Source: RPQJ01 sp963748985
Lineage (GTDB): Bacteria > Pseudomonadota > Gammaproteobacteria > Steroidobacterales > Steroidobacteraceae
DNA length: 64,000 nt
Assembly: GCA_963748985.1 (NCBI GenBank)
Contig: CAVVKQ010000005.1
Coordinates: 62,001-126,000, forward strand
Reading direction: 5' to 3'
Shown: piece by piece, positions 7,859 through 16,486 of the stretch
Position numbering within the stretch: the stretch's first letter is position 1
Layout: the number at the start of each line of letters is the position of its first letter
Notes under the pieces: model-generated
The model's input: the letters and a program-made list of their open reading frames with translations, nothing else
Told to the model about the DNA's origin: nothing
The model's database searches: none
Program-made: the position numbers and the translations under genes

Positions 7859-9119
7859 GGCGCAGGGCCCTCGCCGGATCGGTGGTCGCTGCGCGCCACG
7901 CGGGATACAGGGTGGACAGACAACAGAGCGCGAAGGCCGTGCCCGCTATGAGCAGCACGTCGCCAGGCTCGACGCGCGCCGGCAGGTCGCTCATGAGGTA
8001 AACGCTCGCGTCCATGAAGTGCACGCCGAAAACTCGCTCCAGACCGTGCACCATCGACTCGAGGTTCGTCGCAAGCAGCACGCCGAGAGCCACGCCGCCG
8101 AGCGTGCCGAGCAGGCCGATCACTGTGCCCTGGGTCGTGAAGATCGCAAGGATGCTCGAGGGCCGCGCGCCGATCGTGCGCAGGATGGCGATGTCGGGCT
8201 GCTTGTCCTTCACCGCCATCACCAGTGTCGATACGATGTTGAATGCCGCGACTGCCACGACCAGCAGCAGGATGAAAAACATCATGCGCTTGGTCAGTTC
8301 GATCGAGCGGAAGAAGTTCGCATTGCGCTGGGTCCAGTCCTCGACGTAGAGCCCGCCGCCGAGCTCGCTGGCAACTTCGCGCACGGCGAGCGGCGCCTCG
8401 TACGGATCCTTCACCGCCAGGCGCAGTCCAGTGACGTTGGCGCCCAGCCGCAGCAGTCGCGCCGCATCGGCAACGTGCACGACCGCGAGCGTCGCGTCGA
8501 TTTCATACATGCCGGAGCGGAAGGTGCCCGCGACCTTGAAACGACGGAGCCTCGGCAACACGCCGGCGGGCGTCACATTGCCCTTGGCGACGGCAACGAC
8601 GACGGCATCGCCCAGGCCGACGCCGAGCTTGTTCGCCAGTTCCTCACCCAGCAGGACAGTGAACGAGCCAGGCTGGAGCGACCGCATCGATCCGCTCGTG
8701 AGCTTTGCGCCAAGCGCAGAGACCTGCGCCTCGAGCGTCGGGTCGATGCCACGCAAGGTAGCTGCGCTCGACGCACCCGCAGCGTGATCGGCGATCAGCA
8801 GCGTTTCGGATTCGACGAACGGCGCTACTGCGGATACCCGCGGATTCCTGAGCGCTGTTTCCCGCATTGCCTCCCAGCCGGCGAGTCCCTCGCCGAAGGC
8901 CGTCATCGTCGCGTGCGACGTCAAGCTCAGGATGCGTGACCGCAACTCGTGCTCGAAACCGTTCATCACCGACAGCACTACGATCAGCACGGCCACGCCG
9001 ATTGCCACTCCCACCATCGAGATCAGGGAGATGAAGGACAGGAAGCGGTTACCGGTCGAACGCAGGTAACGCCGGCCGATCGTGAGCTCGAACGGAGTGG
9101 TACGCCCTGCCACGGTCAT
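7851..9119 (-). CDS. lolE: LolC/LolE family lipoprotein-releasing permease (second of two)
   Basis: A 422-residue inner-membrane permease with the LolC/E layout: one N-terminal helix (RFLSFISLISMVGVAIGVAVLIVVLSVMNGF region, about 22-50), a large periplasmic domain, and three C-terminal helices from about 275. It overlaps the first permease by 4 bases (ATGA) and lolD by 8. The two permeases are clearly paralogous, with the motif VMNGFE and the AFNIVSTLVM/AFNIVAALVM block shared. Naming this one lolE and the first lolC follows the E. coli idea of one of each and is by position only; the transcription order here is permease-permease-ATPase rather than permease-ATPase-permease. Confidence 0.92.
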   Translation of the reverse strand: MTVAGRTTPFELTIGRRYLRSTGNRFLSFISLISMVGVAIGVAVLIVVLSVMNGFEHELRSRILSLTSHATMTAFGEGLAGWEAMRETALRNPRVSAVAPFVESETLLIADHAAGASSAATLRGIDPTLEAQVSALGAKLTSGSMRSLQPGSFTVLLGEELANKLGVGLGDAVVVAVAKGNVTPAGVLPRLRRFKVAGTFRSGMYEIDATLAVVHVADAARLLRLGANVTGLRLAVKDPYEAPLAVREVASELGGGLYVEDWTQRNANFFRSIELTKRMMFFILLLVVAVAAFNIVSTLVMAVKDKQPDIAILRTIGARPSSILAIFTTQGTVIGLLGTLGGVALGVLLATNLESMVHGLERVFGVHFMDASVYLMSDLPARVEPGDVLLIAGTAFALCCLSTLYPAWRAATTDPARALRHD

Positions 9120-10366
9120 TCGTACCGCAGCGCTTCGGCAGGTGCGGTGGCGGCGCCGCGGATCGCCGGATAGATCGTCGCGACGACCGTGAGCGTGAAC
9201 GCGACCAGGGTGATGGTCAGGATCTGCCCGACCCTGAGCTCCGCCGGAATCTGCGTGATGTAGTAGACCGACGGGTCCATCACGTGGAAGCGAAACACGC
9301 GTTCGAGCACGGGCACGATGGTGCCGACGTTGGCAGCGAGCAGCACGCCGAGCACGAGGCCGAACAGCGTCCCGACGGTGCCGATCACGAGGCCCTGGGT
9401 GAGAAAGACTCCGACGACTCCGCGCGGAGTCATGCCGAGCGTGCGCAGTATCGCGATGTCCGAACGCTTTTCGTTGACCACCATCACCAGCGCCGCCACG
9501 ATGTTGAACGCAGCCACCGCGACGACGAGCAGCAGGATCAGGCTCATCATCGTCTTCTCGATGCGAATCGCCCGGAAGTACGCCGAGTGTTCCTCGCTCC
9601 AGTCCTTGACCTGCAGCCCCGCGCCGACGGCCTTGCGCAGGTCGACGGTGCGCGCGGGCGCGTTCATCACGTCGTCGAAGCGGATGCGCAGTCCGGCGGG
9701 CGTCGCATCGGAGGCACCGGTCAAGTCAGCCGCGTCGGCGATCGACACGAGCGCCAGCGAAGCGTCGTGGTCCTGCAGCCCGACTTCAAAGATCCCGGTG
9801 ACAGTGAAGGTCTGCAGCAGCGGCCGGCCACCCGCCGCGAGCATGTCGCGGCCGGGCACCATCACGGTGAGTTCGTCACCGACTTCGGCGCCGATCTGCC
9901 AAGCCAGCACGCGACCGATGACCATGCCGCGCGCGCCAGGCGCGAGGTCGCTGAGTTTCCCCTGCAGCAGGTTGTGCTCGATCGACGATACGTTCGCTTC
10001 GGCTGCCGGATCGATGCCGTGCAGCAGCACCGGTTCGAGCATGCCCGTGCGTCCGAGCATCGCCTGCACGTCCACGAAAGGCGCGACGCCCTCCACGCCT
10101 GGCACGGTTCGAATACTGTCGGTGACCGACTGCCATTGCGCCAGCCGCTCGGGCGGGCCAGACACGGTGGCGTGCGCCGTAAGTGAAACCAGGCGGGTGC
10201 GCAGTTCGCCCTCGAAACCGTTCATGACCGAAATGATGGTAATCAGCGCCGCGACGCCGAGACACACCCCGGCCATCGAGATCCAGGAGATGAACGAGAC
10301 GAAAAAGCCCTGCCTGCGGGTGCGGACGTAGCGCAGGCCAACGAAGACGGGCAACGGGTGGAACAC
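9116..10366 (-). CDS. lolC: LolC/LolE family lipoprotein-releasing permease (first of two)
   Basis: A 416-residue paralogue of the next gene with the same one-plus-three helix topology and large periplasmic domain. The frame is open up to a TTG at 10402, but I choose GTG at 10366 because the protein then begins VFHPLPVFVGLRYVRTRR, which lines up residue for residue with the start of E. coli LolC (MYQPVALFIGLRYMRGR). The complex LolCDE acts in the inner membrane on triacylated lipoproteins. It is divergent from the small exported protein gene at 10541, and a promoter should lie in the 174 bases between them; none with both boxes could be picked out on this strand. Confidence 0.92.
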   Translation of the reverse strand: MFHPLPVFVGLRYVRTRRQGFFVSFISWISMAGVCLGVAALITIISVMNGFEGELRTRLVSLTAHATVSGPPERLAQWQSVTDSIRTVPGVEGVAPFVDVQAMLGRTGMLEPVLLHGIDPAAEANVSSIEHNLLQGKLSDLAPGARGMVIGRVLAWQIGAEVGDELTVMVPGRDMLAAGGRPLLQTFTVTGIFEVGLQDHDASLALVSIADAADLTGASDATPAGLRIRFDDVMNAPARTVDLRKAVGAGLQVKDWSEEHSAYFRAIRIEKTMMSLILLLVVAVAAFNIVAALVMVVNEKRSDIAILRTLGMTPRGVVGVFLTQGLVIGTVGTLFGLVLGVLLAANVGTIVPVLERVFRFHVMDPSVYYITQIPAELRVGQILTITLVAFTLTVVATIYPAIRGAATAPAEALRYE

Positions 10367-10502
10367 CGTGAATCGAGGCTCGCGTGGGGCGGGAGGCCGC
10401 AAGGCTACCCGGCGCAGCCTCGCTTTGCACGTTTCCCGCCGCGCCAGATAGTGAACTGGAACAAGGAATTAGGCCGCCACGCTCTGGCTCGCGCGCGTCG
10501 AA

Positions 10503-10511
10503 TGTTATAGT
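10503..10511 (+). promoter_or_regulatory. extended -10 promoter element for the gene at 10541
   Basis: TGTTATAGT is an extended -10 (TG-N-TATAGT, one mismatch from TATAAT). There is no good -35, as is usual for extended -10 promoters. The start would lie near 10518, giving a leader of about 20 bases that includes the GGAG before the ATG at 10541. Confidence 0.5.
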
Positions 10512-10540
10512 TCGACGGGCCTCATCGGAGACACGGAAGC

Positions 10541-10828
10541 ATGCGCAAGCAAAAATTTACGGCAATCAGCCTCTGCCTGGCCGGACTTGCGACAGCGCCG
10601 GCCCTGCCCGCCCAGACCCTCGACATGGCGAATCCACCTGCGGCTGCGACCGCGGTGGCAACGCCGGGCCGTGGCCAGACGATGGCCCAGGTGGAACGCC
10701 AGTTCGGCGCGCCGAGCGAGCGATTTGCCGCAGTCGGACAGCCACCGATCACTCGGTGGGTCTATGCGGACAAGGTCGTTTTCTTCGAGTACGACCACGT
10801 CGTACACGCGGTCACGCTCCGCCGCTGA
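10541..10828 (+). CDS. small exported protein of unknown function
   Basis: A 95-residue protein that I do not recognise at family level. Residues 1-24 form a clear Sec signal peptide (basic MRKQK, hydrophobic core, APALPAQ cleavage region). After a proline/alanine-rich linker, the mature part has a pattern of the BamE/SmpA kind: MAQVERQFGAPSER, then PPITRWVYADKVVFFEYD and HVVHAVTLRR, i.e. a helix with a Q-x-x-GAP turn followed by three strands. That makes a small periplasmic fold likely, but no function can be claimed. GGAG lies 10 bases before the ATG. It is transcribed toward mfd and away from lolC, with a hairpin and 155 bases before mfd. Confidence 0.75.
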   Translation: MRKQKFTAISLCLAGLATAPALPAQTLDMANPPAAATAVATPGRGQTMAQVERQFGAPSERFAAVGQPPITRWVYADKVVFFEYDHVVHAVTLRR

Positions 10829-10852
10829 CCCGAACCGCTAGAATTACCGCCT

Positions 10853-10871
10853 CCCCCGCCTGAAGCGGGGG
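10853..10871 (+). terminator. GC-rich hairpin between the small exported protein gene and mfd
   Basis: CCCCCGC (10853-10859) and GCGGGGG (10865-10871) form a perfect 7-bp stem with a 5-base loop, 25 bases after the stop of the exported-protein gene. No T-run follows, so it is at best a weak terminator or attenuator. The other 110 bases before mfd show nothing further. Confidence 0.35.
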
Positions 10872-10983
10872 CGTCCGGCCTGCGCGCCGGGCCAAGGGCG
10901 GGTCGAAACCCCGTCGACGTTCCCTGCGAATCTCTGCCGCGTCCAGGCGCGGGAGAGCGTCGCCTATTGCCCGCTGGAATCCG

Positions 10984-13900
10984 ATGCCCGTCGACCAACC
11001 CGCCCTGCTGCCCACGAACGAACATCCCAGCCTGCGCTGGATCGGTCTGACCGGGGCCGCCACGGCCCTGGAGGTTGCGCGCGCGGCCACGCAGGCACCG
11101 GGCCCGGTCCTGCTGGTGACGAATGACGCGGCAACGGCCGCGCGCATGGAGGACGAACTCGCGTTCTTCTGCGCGGGCGCCGTCCCAGTCTTCGGCTTCC
11201 CCGGTTACGAGACGCTGCCGTACGACCAGTTCTCGCCGCACCCCGACATCATTTCGCAGCGCCTGCGCACGATGGCGCGCCTGCCCGCGCTGCAACGCGG
11301 CATCGTGATCGTCGACCTGCAGACAGCGCTGCAGCGCCTGCCGCCACGCACGTTCATTGACGGCCATGCTCTCAGTCTCAAGGTCGGCGAGGCGCTGGAT
11401 CTCGAGCAGTTCCGCCTGCGCCTCACGAGCGCCGGCTACGCCAGCGTGCCGCAGGTGGGTGAGCCCGGCGATTTCGCCATCCGTGGCTCGCTGTTCGACG
11501 TGTTTCCGATGGGCAGCGAATCGCCGCTGCGGATCGACCTGTTCGACGACGTCATCGAAAGCATCCGCAGCTTCGATGCCGAATCGCAGCGCTCGCTCGA
11601 GAAGCTGCCACGGCTCGACCTGCTGCCGGCCCGCGAATTCAGCCTGTCATCCGGGGCGATCAAGGACTTCCGGCGACGCTTCCGCACGCGCTTCGAGGGC
11701 GACCTGACGCGTATGCCGCTCTATCGCGACGTCGGCGAGGGTCTCGCCCCGGCTGGCATCGAGTACTACCTGCCGCTGTTTTTCGAGCAGACCGCTACCC
11801 TGCTCGACTACCTGCCGGCGCACGCCACGGTGATCCTGCCCGCCGAGCATGACGGCGGACTGCGCGATGCCTGGCGCTCGGTGGTCGAACGCTTTGAGGA
11901 ACGACGGTACGACATCGAGCATCCGGTGCTCGATCCGGCGGAGATCTGCGTTCCGGCGGACGAGTGGCTTGCCGCGACGACCACGTTGCCACACATCCTG
12001 CTCGGGGCGGCGCCGGTGCTGCCAGCGCTTGCCGACAGTCCCGCGACGATTTCGTTGCATCCCGTCCCGCCCGTGCCGGTCGTGGACTTCCGGACCCAAC
12101 CCGCACCGTCCGCCCGCATCGACCAGCGCCGCGAAGAGACGCTGCATGCTTTCGCGGACCAGCTGCGCTTCACCGAGGGACGCGTGCTGCTGGCCGCCGA
12201 ATCGGCAGGTCGACGCGAATTGCTGCTCGAACTGCTGCGGCCCTATGCCATCACGACCAGGGTCGTCGGCACCTGGCGCGAGTTCCTCGATTCGGACGCG
12301 CGCATCGCGCTCACCGTCGCGCCGCTCGCCTCCGGCGTCACGCTGCGCGAGCCCGCGGTCACGATTTACGCCGAGGAACAGCTGTTCGGTGAGCGTGCCC
12401 GCCAGGAGCGGCGGCGGCGGCGCACCGACCGCGATCCCGCGAAAATCATTCAACAGCTTGCGGACCTGCGACCGGGCGCCCCGGTCGTGCACGAAGATTA
12501 CGGCGTGGGCCGCTACACTGGCCTGACGACGATGGACGCGGGCGGCATGACTGCCGAGTTCCTCGTGCTCGAGTACGCCGAGGGCGACAGGCTTTACGTG
12601 CCCGTCCAGGCGCTCGAACGAATCAGCCGCTATACCGGTGCACCGGCAGAGTCCGCGCCGCTGCACAAGCTTGGCGGCGAGCAGTGGACGAAGGCGCGCG
12701 CGCGCGCGGCTGCGAAGATTCGTGACGCGGCGGCGGAGTTGCTCGACGTCTACGCACGTCGCGCCGCACGCGAGGGCCACGCCTTCCCGGTGGACGACCA
12801 GCAGGTGCGTGCATTCGAGTCCGGATTCCCGTTCGAGGAGACCGTCGATCAATTGAACGCCATCCGGGCCGTGATCGAGGACCTGCGCTCGGGCAAGCCG
12901 ATGGACCGTGTCATCTGCGGCGATGTCGGCTTCGGCAAGACCGAAGTTGCTTTGCGCGCGGCGTTCGTGGCCGTCCAGGGCGGCAAGCAGGTCGCGGTCC
13001 TGGTGCCGACGACGCTCCTGGCACAGCAGCACTTCGAGACGTTCGCCGACCGCTTTGCCGACTGGCCCGTGAAGATCGAGCTGCTCTCGCGCTTCCGCGC
13101 GGGCGCGCAGTCGAAGGTGGCACTCGACGGGCTGGCTTCCGGCAAGGTGGACATCGTCGTCGGCACCCACCGCCTGCTGCAGCCGGGCGTCAGGTTCAAG
13201 GACCTCGGGCTCGTCATCATCGACGAGGAACACCGCTTCGGCGTGCGCGACAAGGAACGACTCAAGTCGCTGCGCGCCGAGGTCGACGTACTGACGCTGA
13301 CGGCGACGCCGATCCCGCGCACGCTCAACATGGCGCTGGGCGGCTTGCGCGACCTTTCGCTGATCACCACGCCGCCGGCCGCACGGCTCTCGATCAAGAC
13401 GTTCGTAGCCGAATGGAACGGCCCCACCGTGCGCGAGGCGTGCCTGCGCGAGCTGCGCCGTGGCGGCCAGATATACTTCGTCCACAACAGCGTCGACACG
13501 ATCGAGAAGACGGCGCAACAGCTGGCCGAACTGGTGCCGGAGGCACGCATCGTGATCGGTCACGGCCAGATGCGCGAACGCGACCTCGAACAGGTGATGC
13601 TGGATTTCTACCACAAGCGCGCGAACCTGCTCCTCTGCACGACGATCATCGAGAGCGGCATCGACGTGCCGACCGCGAATACGATCATCATCGACCGCGC
13701 CGACCGCTTCGGCCTGGCGCAACTGCACCAGCTGCGCGGTCGCGTAGGCCGCTCGCATCACCAGGCGTACGCGTACCTGATCGCGCCGCCCAGGAACGCC
13801 ATGACTGCCGATGCGGCACGCAGGCTCGAGGCGATCGAATCACTGGAAGACCTGGGCGCAGGCTTCGTGCTTGCCACCCACGACCTCGAGATTCGCGGTG

Positions 13901-14487
13901 CCGGCGAACTGCTCGGCGAAGGCCAGAGCGGCCAGATCCAGGAAGTCGGTTTCGCGCTCTACATGGAACTGCTCGAACGCGCGGTGAAGGCGATGCAGGC
14001 CGGCAAGACCCCGGAGCTCGAAAAGCCGCTGCACCACGGGCCGGAGATCGACCTGCACGTGCCGTCGTTGCTGCCTGAAGGCTACCTGCCGGACGTGCAT
14101 GCGCGGCTCGTGCTCTACAAGCGCATCTCGTCGGTGCAGTCCGTCACCGAGCTCGACGACCTGCAGGCCGAAACGATGGATCGCTTCGGGCCGTTACCCG
14201 ACCCGGCGAAAAACCTCTTCCGCATCGCGCGACTGCGCGTGGTGGCCAATCCGCTGGTCATCGAGCGCATGGACCTGGGCAGTGCCAGCGGTTCGGTCGC
14301 GTTCGGCGACGAGACGCCGCTCGACCCCGGCTCGCTCATCCTGCTGCTGCAGAAGAGCAACCGGGCCATGCGCTTCGACGGTCCGAAGAAGATCCGCGTG
14401 ACGGGCAAGTGGGACGACCCCGAAGAGCGCTTCATCGCCGCGCAGAAGCTGCTCGACGAACTCACTCGCTGCGTGCCGCGACACTAG
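10984..14487 (+). CDS. mfd: transcription-repair coupling factor Mfd
   Basis: A 1167-residue ATP-dependent DNA translocase that removes RNA polymerase stalled at lesions and recruits UvrA. Domains in order: UvrB-like N-terminal region (about 1-350), the CarD-like RNA-polymerase interaction domain from about 497 (PVVHEDYGVGRYTGL), RecG-like helicase lobes with Walker A GDVGFGKTE at about 646-654, DEEH near 746 and TATPIPRTL near 775, and a C-terminal TRCF domain. Length is normal. It is one of the few plus-strand genes and converges on the PAS/GGDEF gene with only 3 bases between the stop codons. Confidence 0.97.
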   Translation: MPVDQPALLPTNEHPSLRWIGLTGAATALEVARAATQAPGPVLLVTNDAATAARMEDELAFFCAGAVPVFGFPGYETLPYDQFSPHPDIISQRLRTMARLPALQRGIVIVDLQTALQRLPPRTFIDGHALSLKVGEALDLEQFRLRLTSAGYASVPQVGEPGDFAIRGSLFDVFPMGSESPLRIDLFDDVIESIRSFDAESQRSLEKLPRLDLLPAREFSLSSGAIKDFRRRFRTRFEGDLTRMPLYRDVGEGLAPAGIEYYLPLFFEQTATLLDYLPAHATVILPAEHDGGLRDAWRSVVERFEERRYDIEHPVLDPAEICVPADEWLAATTTLPHILLGAAPVLPALADSPATISLHPVPPVPVVDFRTQPAPSARIDQRREETLHAFADQLRFTEGRVLLAAESAGRRELLLELLRPYAITTRVVGTWREFLDSDARIALTVAPLASGVTLREPAVTIYAEEQLFGERARQERRRRRTDRDPAKIIQQLADLRPGAPVVHEDYGVGRYTGLTTMDAGGMTAEFLVLEYAEGDRLYVPVQALERISRYTGAPAESAPLHKLGGEQWTKARARAAAKIRDAAAELLDVYARRAAREGHAFPVDDQQVRAFESGFPFEETVDQLNAIRAVIEDLRSGKPMDRVICGDVGFGKTEVALRAAFVAVQGGKQVAVLVPTTLLAQQHFETFADRFADWPVKIELLSRFRAGAQSKVALDGLASGKVDIVVGTHRLLQPGVRFKDLGLVIIDEEHRFGVRDKERLKSLRAEVDVLTLTATPIPRTLNMALGGLRDLSLITTPPAARLSIKTFVAEWNGPTVREACLRELRRGGQIYFVHNSVDTIEKTAQQLAELVPEARIVIGHGQMRERDLEQVMLDFYHKRANLLLCTTIIESGIDVPTANTIIIDRADRFGLAQLHQLRGRVGRSHHQAYAYLIAPPRNAMTADAARRLEAIESLEDLGAGFVLATHDLEIRGAGELLGEGQSGQIQEVGFALYMELLERAVKAMQAGKTPELEKPLHHGPEIDLHVPSLLPEGYLPDVHARLVLYKRISSVQSVTELDDLQAETMDRFGPLPDPAKNLFRIARLRVVANPLVIERMDLGSASGSVAFGDETPLDPGSLILLLQKSNRAMRFDGPKKIRVTGKWDDPEERFIAAQKLLDELTRCVPRH

Positions 14488-14490
14488 GGT

Positions 14491-15369
14491 TCAGATTTCC
14501 CCGCGGATGGCACGATTGCCGCCGCTCGCCTTCGCCTCGCTCACGGCGACCTGGGTCGCCGCCAGCATCACGGTGTGGCTCGCCCCGCGCGGCGGCTGTG
14601 CAGTCACCACGCCCGCACTCACCGTGAGGAACTTGCCCGTCACGGAACGCGGGTGGTGGATCGAAAGCGAGCGGATCCGCGAGGCGATCTGGTCGGCAAA
14701 ACCCAGCGCTGCATCGGCCTCCATCGCGACGCCAAGCACGAGGAACCCGCCCTGGCCCGCGCGTGCGACCACGTCGCTGGCGCGCTTCATCACGGAGGCG
14801 ATGGTACGTCCGACCTGCCGCAGCGCATTGTCACTGGCGCCGCGGCCGAAGATCTCCAGGTACTCGGCCCAGGAATCGATCTCGAAGTGCATCAGCGTGA
14901 CGCTGCGCCCGTCACGCTGGCCGATCGACCAGTCGCGCACGAGCATCTCGAGCAGTTGCTCTTCCGTGCTGACGCCGCTGGAGCGCTCGAGCGCCGCAGC
15001 GAGCGCGCCGGGCGAAGTGCGTGGCACGGGTCGGTAATAGAGAGCCATCCGTCCACCCGACAGCATCACGGCCCAGCGTTCGCAGTCGACCAGCGTGCCG
15101 TCGACGCGCTTCAGCCGAACGCGGGAACCCACGCCTGTCGTGGTGAGGTTGGGATCGGCGGGAGCCTCGACTTCGACGTCCTCGAGCCGATGCCCGGCCA
15201 CCCATTCTTCCGAACGGCGCAACAACGCGGCGAGCGTCGCGTTGCCGTACGCAACCTGGGTAATGCCGTCGCGGGTCTCGACGACGGCAATGCCGTCGAG
15301 CGCGTGCCGCAGCACCTCGACGAGCAGTTGCGCGTCGCTGGTCGTCGTCACGATCGCTGCGTCATTCAT
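14491..15369 (-). CDS. PAS domain protein with a degenerate GGDEF domain
   Basis: A 292-residue soluble protein. Residues about 12-120 form a PAS-like sensor (LLRHALDGIAVVE start) and 150-290 a GGDEF domain. The catalytic signature is GQGGF at 205-209 instead of GGDEF/GGEEF, so diguanylate cyclase activity is not expected. The inhibitory c-di-GMP site RxxD is intact, as RASD at 196-199, exactly five residues before the signature. This suggests a c-di-GMP-binding receptor rather than an enzyme, which is inference. ATG at 15369 is chosen because GGGGGAG lies 10 bases upstream; the frame stays open further up into nagZ. It is placed 34 bases after nagZ on the same strand and convergent with mfd. 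Confidence 0.85.
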   Translation of the reverse strand: MNDAAIVTTTSDAQLLVEVLRHALDGIAVVETRDGITQVAYGNATLAALLRRSEEWVAGHRLEDVEVEAPADPNLTTTGVGSRVRLKRVDGTLVDCERWAVMLSGGRMALYYRPVPRTSPGALAAALERSSGVSTEEQLLEMLVRDWSIGQRDGRSVTLMHFEIDSWAEYLEIFGRGASDNALRQVGRTIASVMKRASDVVARAGQGGFLVLGVAMEADAALGFADQIASRIRSLSIHHPRSVTGKFLTVSAGVVTAQPPRGASHTVMLAATQVAVSEAKASGGNRAIRGEI

Positions 15370-15403
15370 CGTTCTGGAACTCCCCCGCGGCCCCGGTTCG
15401 TTG

Positions 15404-16447
15404 TCAGGCGTTAAGTTGCAGGCTTGGCGCGTCGCGGCAGTGGTCGATCGCACGCTGGCATTCGACCCACTGCGCCAACTTGCGCAGTTGTTCGCGGTCC
15501 GGCATCGGCCGGCCGTGCAGTCGCACGAGGCGCACCTGGCTCAGCGGATCGGCCGCGCCTTCGAGTTCGGTGAGCGTAGCAAGCACGGCAGGCCGGTCGT
15601 TGCAGATCGGCAACAAGTCACAGCCCGCTTCGATTGCGCGGCGAGCACGTTCAGGAACGGTGCCCGCAAACGCTGCGCCGCCCATGCTGAGATCGTCCGA
15701 GAAAACCGCACCGGTAAAGCCGAGACCCCAGCGCAGTTCCTGCTGGATCCAGCGCGCCGAGAAACCCGCGGGCGCTGCATCGACTTCGGGGAACATCACG
15801 TGCGCGACCATCACGGACGTCAGGCCATTCGCGATCATCCGCCGGTACGGTAACAACTCGTCGGTGAGCTCGGTCAACGGCCGGCGGTCGATCGGCAGCG
15901 CCCTGTGCGAGTCAGCGACGACGGCGCCGTGGCCCGGGAAATGCTTCGCGGTGGCAGCCATTCCGGCCGTACGCATGCCCTGCATGCAGGCGACCGCGAG
16001 ACGAGACACGACCTCGGGATCGCGGTGATACGCACGGTCACCGATGACTTCGCTGACACCGTAATCGAGGTCAATGCACGGCGCGAAACTCAGGTCGATG
16101 CCGATCGAGCGCAGCTCGGCTGCGAGCAGCCAACCGCACTGCCACGCGAGACGGCGGCCGGCCTCGGGGTCGAGGTCGTACGCATGGCCGACCGCGCGCT
16201 GCGCCGGCAGCACCGTGAAGTCCTGCCGGAAGCGCTGCACGCGCCCGCCTTCGTGATCCACCGTGACCAGCAAGGACGGAACTCGTACCGCCCGGATCTC
16301 CCGGACCAGCGCTTCCAGTTGCGCGTAGCTGTCGAAATTGCGCGTGAACAGGATGACGGCGCCCACCAGCGGGTGCGACAGGACGCGCCGGTCCTCGGCG
16401 GTCAGTTCCAGGCCGGCGACGTCGACCATCAGCGGGCCGAGCGTCAT
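15404..16447 (-). CDS. nagZ: beta-N-acetylhexosaminidase NagZ
   Basis: A glycoside hydrolase family 3 enzyme (347 residues) that removes N-acetylglucosamine from anhydromuropeptides in cytoplasmic peptidoglycan recycling. It contains KHFPGHGAVVADSH near 165-178, the family loop with the catalytic Asp-His pair, and the nucleophile region SDDLSMGG near 249. VDHEGGRVQRF near 80 is also family-typical. No signal peptide is seen. In many gammaproteobacteria nagZ follows acpS/pdxJ-type housekeeping genes as here; it lies 39 bases after rlmD. Confidence 0.95.
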   Translation of the reverse strand: MTLGPLMVDVAGLELTAEDRRVLSHPLVGAVILFTRNFDSYAQLEALVREIRAVRVPSLLVTVDHEGGRVQRFRQDFTVLPAQRAVGHAYDLDPEAGRRLAWQCGWLLAAELRSIGIDLSFAPCIDLDYGVSEVIGDRAYHRDPEVVSRLAVACMQGMRTAGMAATAKHFPGHGAVVADSHRALPIDRRPLTELTDELLPYRRMIANGLTSVMVAHVMFPEVDAAPAGFSARWIQQELRWGLGFTGAVFSDDLSMGGAAFAGTVPERARRAIEAGCDLLPICNDRPAVLATLTELEGAADPLSQVRLVRLHGRPMPDREQLRKLAQWVECQRAIDHCRDAPSLQLNA

Positions 16448-16486
16448 CCCGTCACTCCAGGTGCACTGCCGTGCGTCATGCGTTCC

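Noticed and set aside
11647..13761. Long open frame (704 codons) on the minus strand opposite mfd
   Set aside because: It is antisense to a highly conserved gene, has Arg/Ala/Asp-rich, low-complexity sequence and no domain. Long antisense frames are expected in G+C-rich DNA with strong third-position bias.
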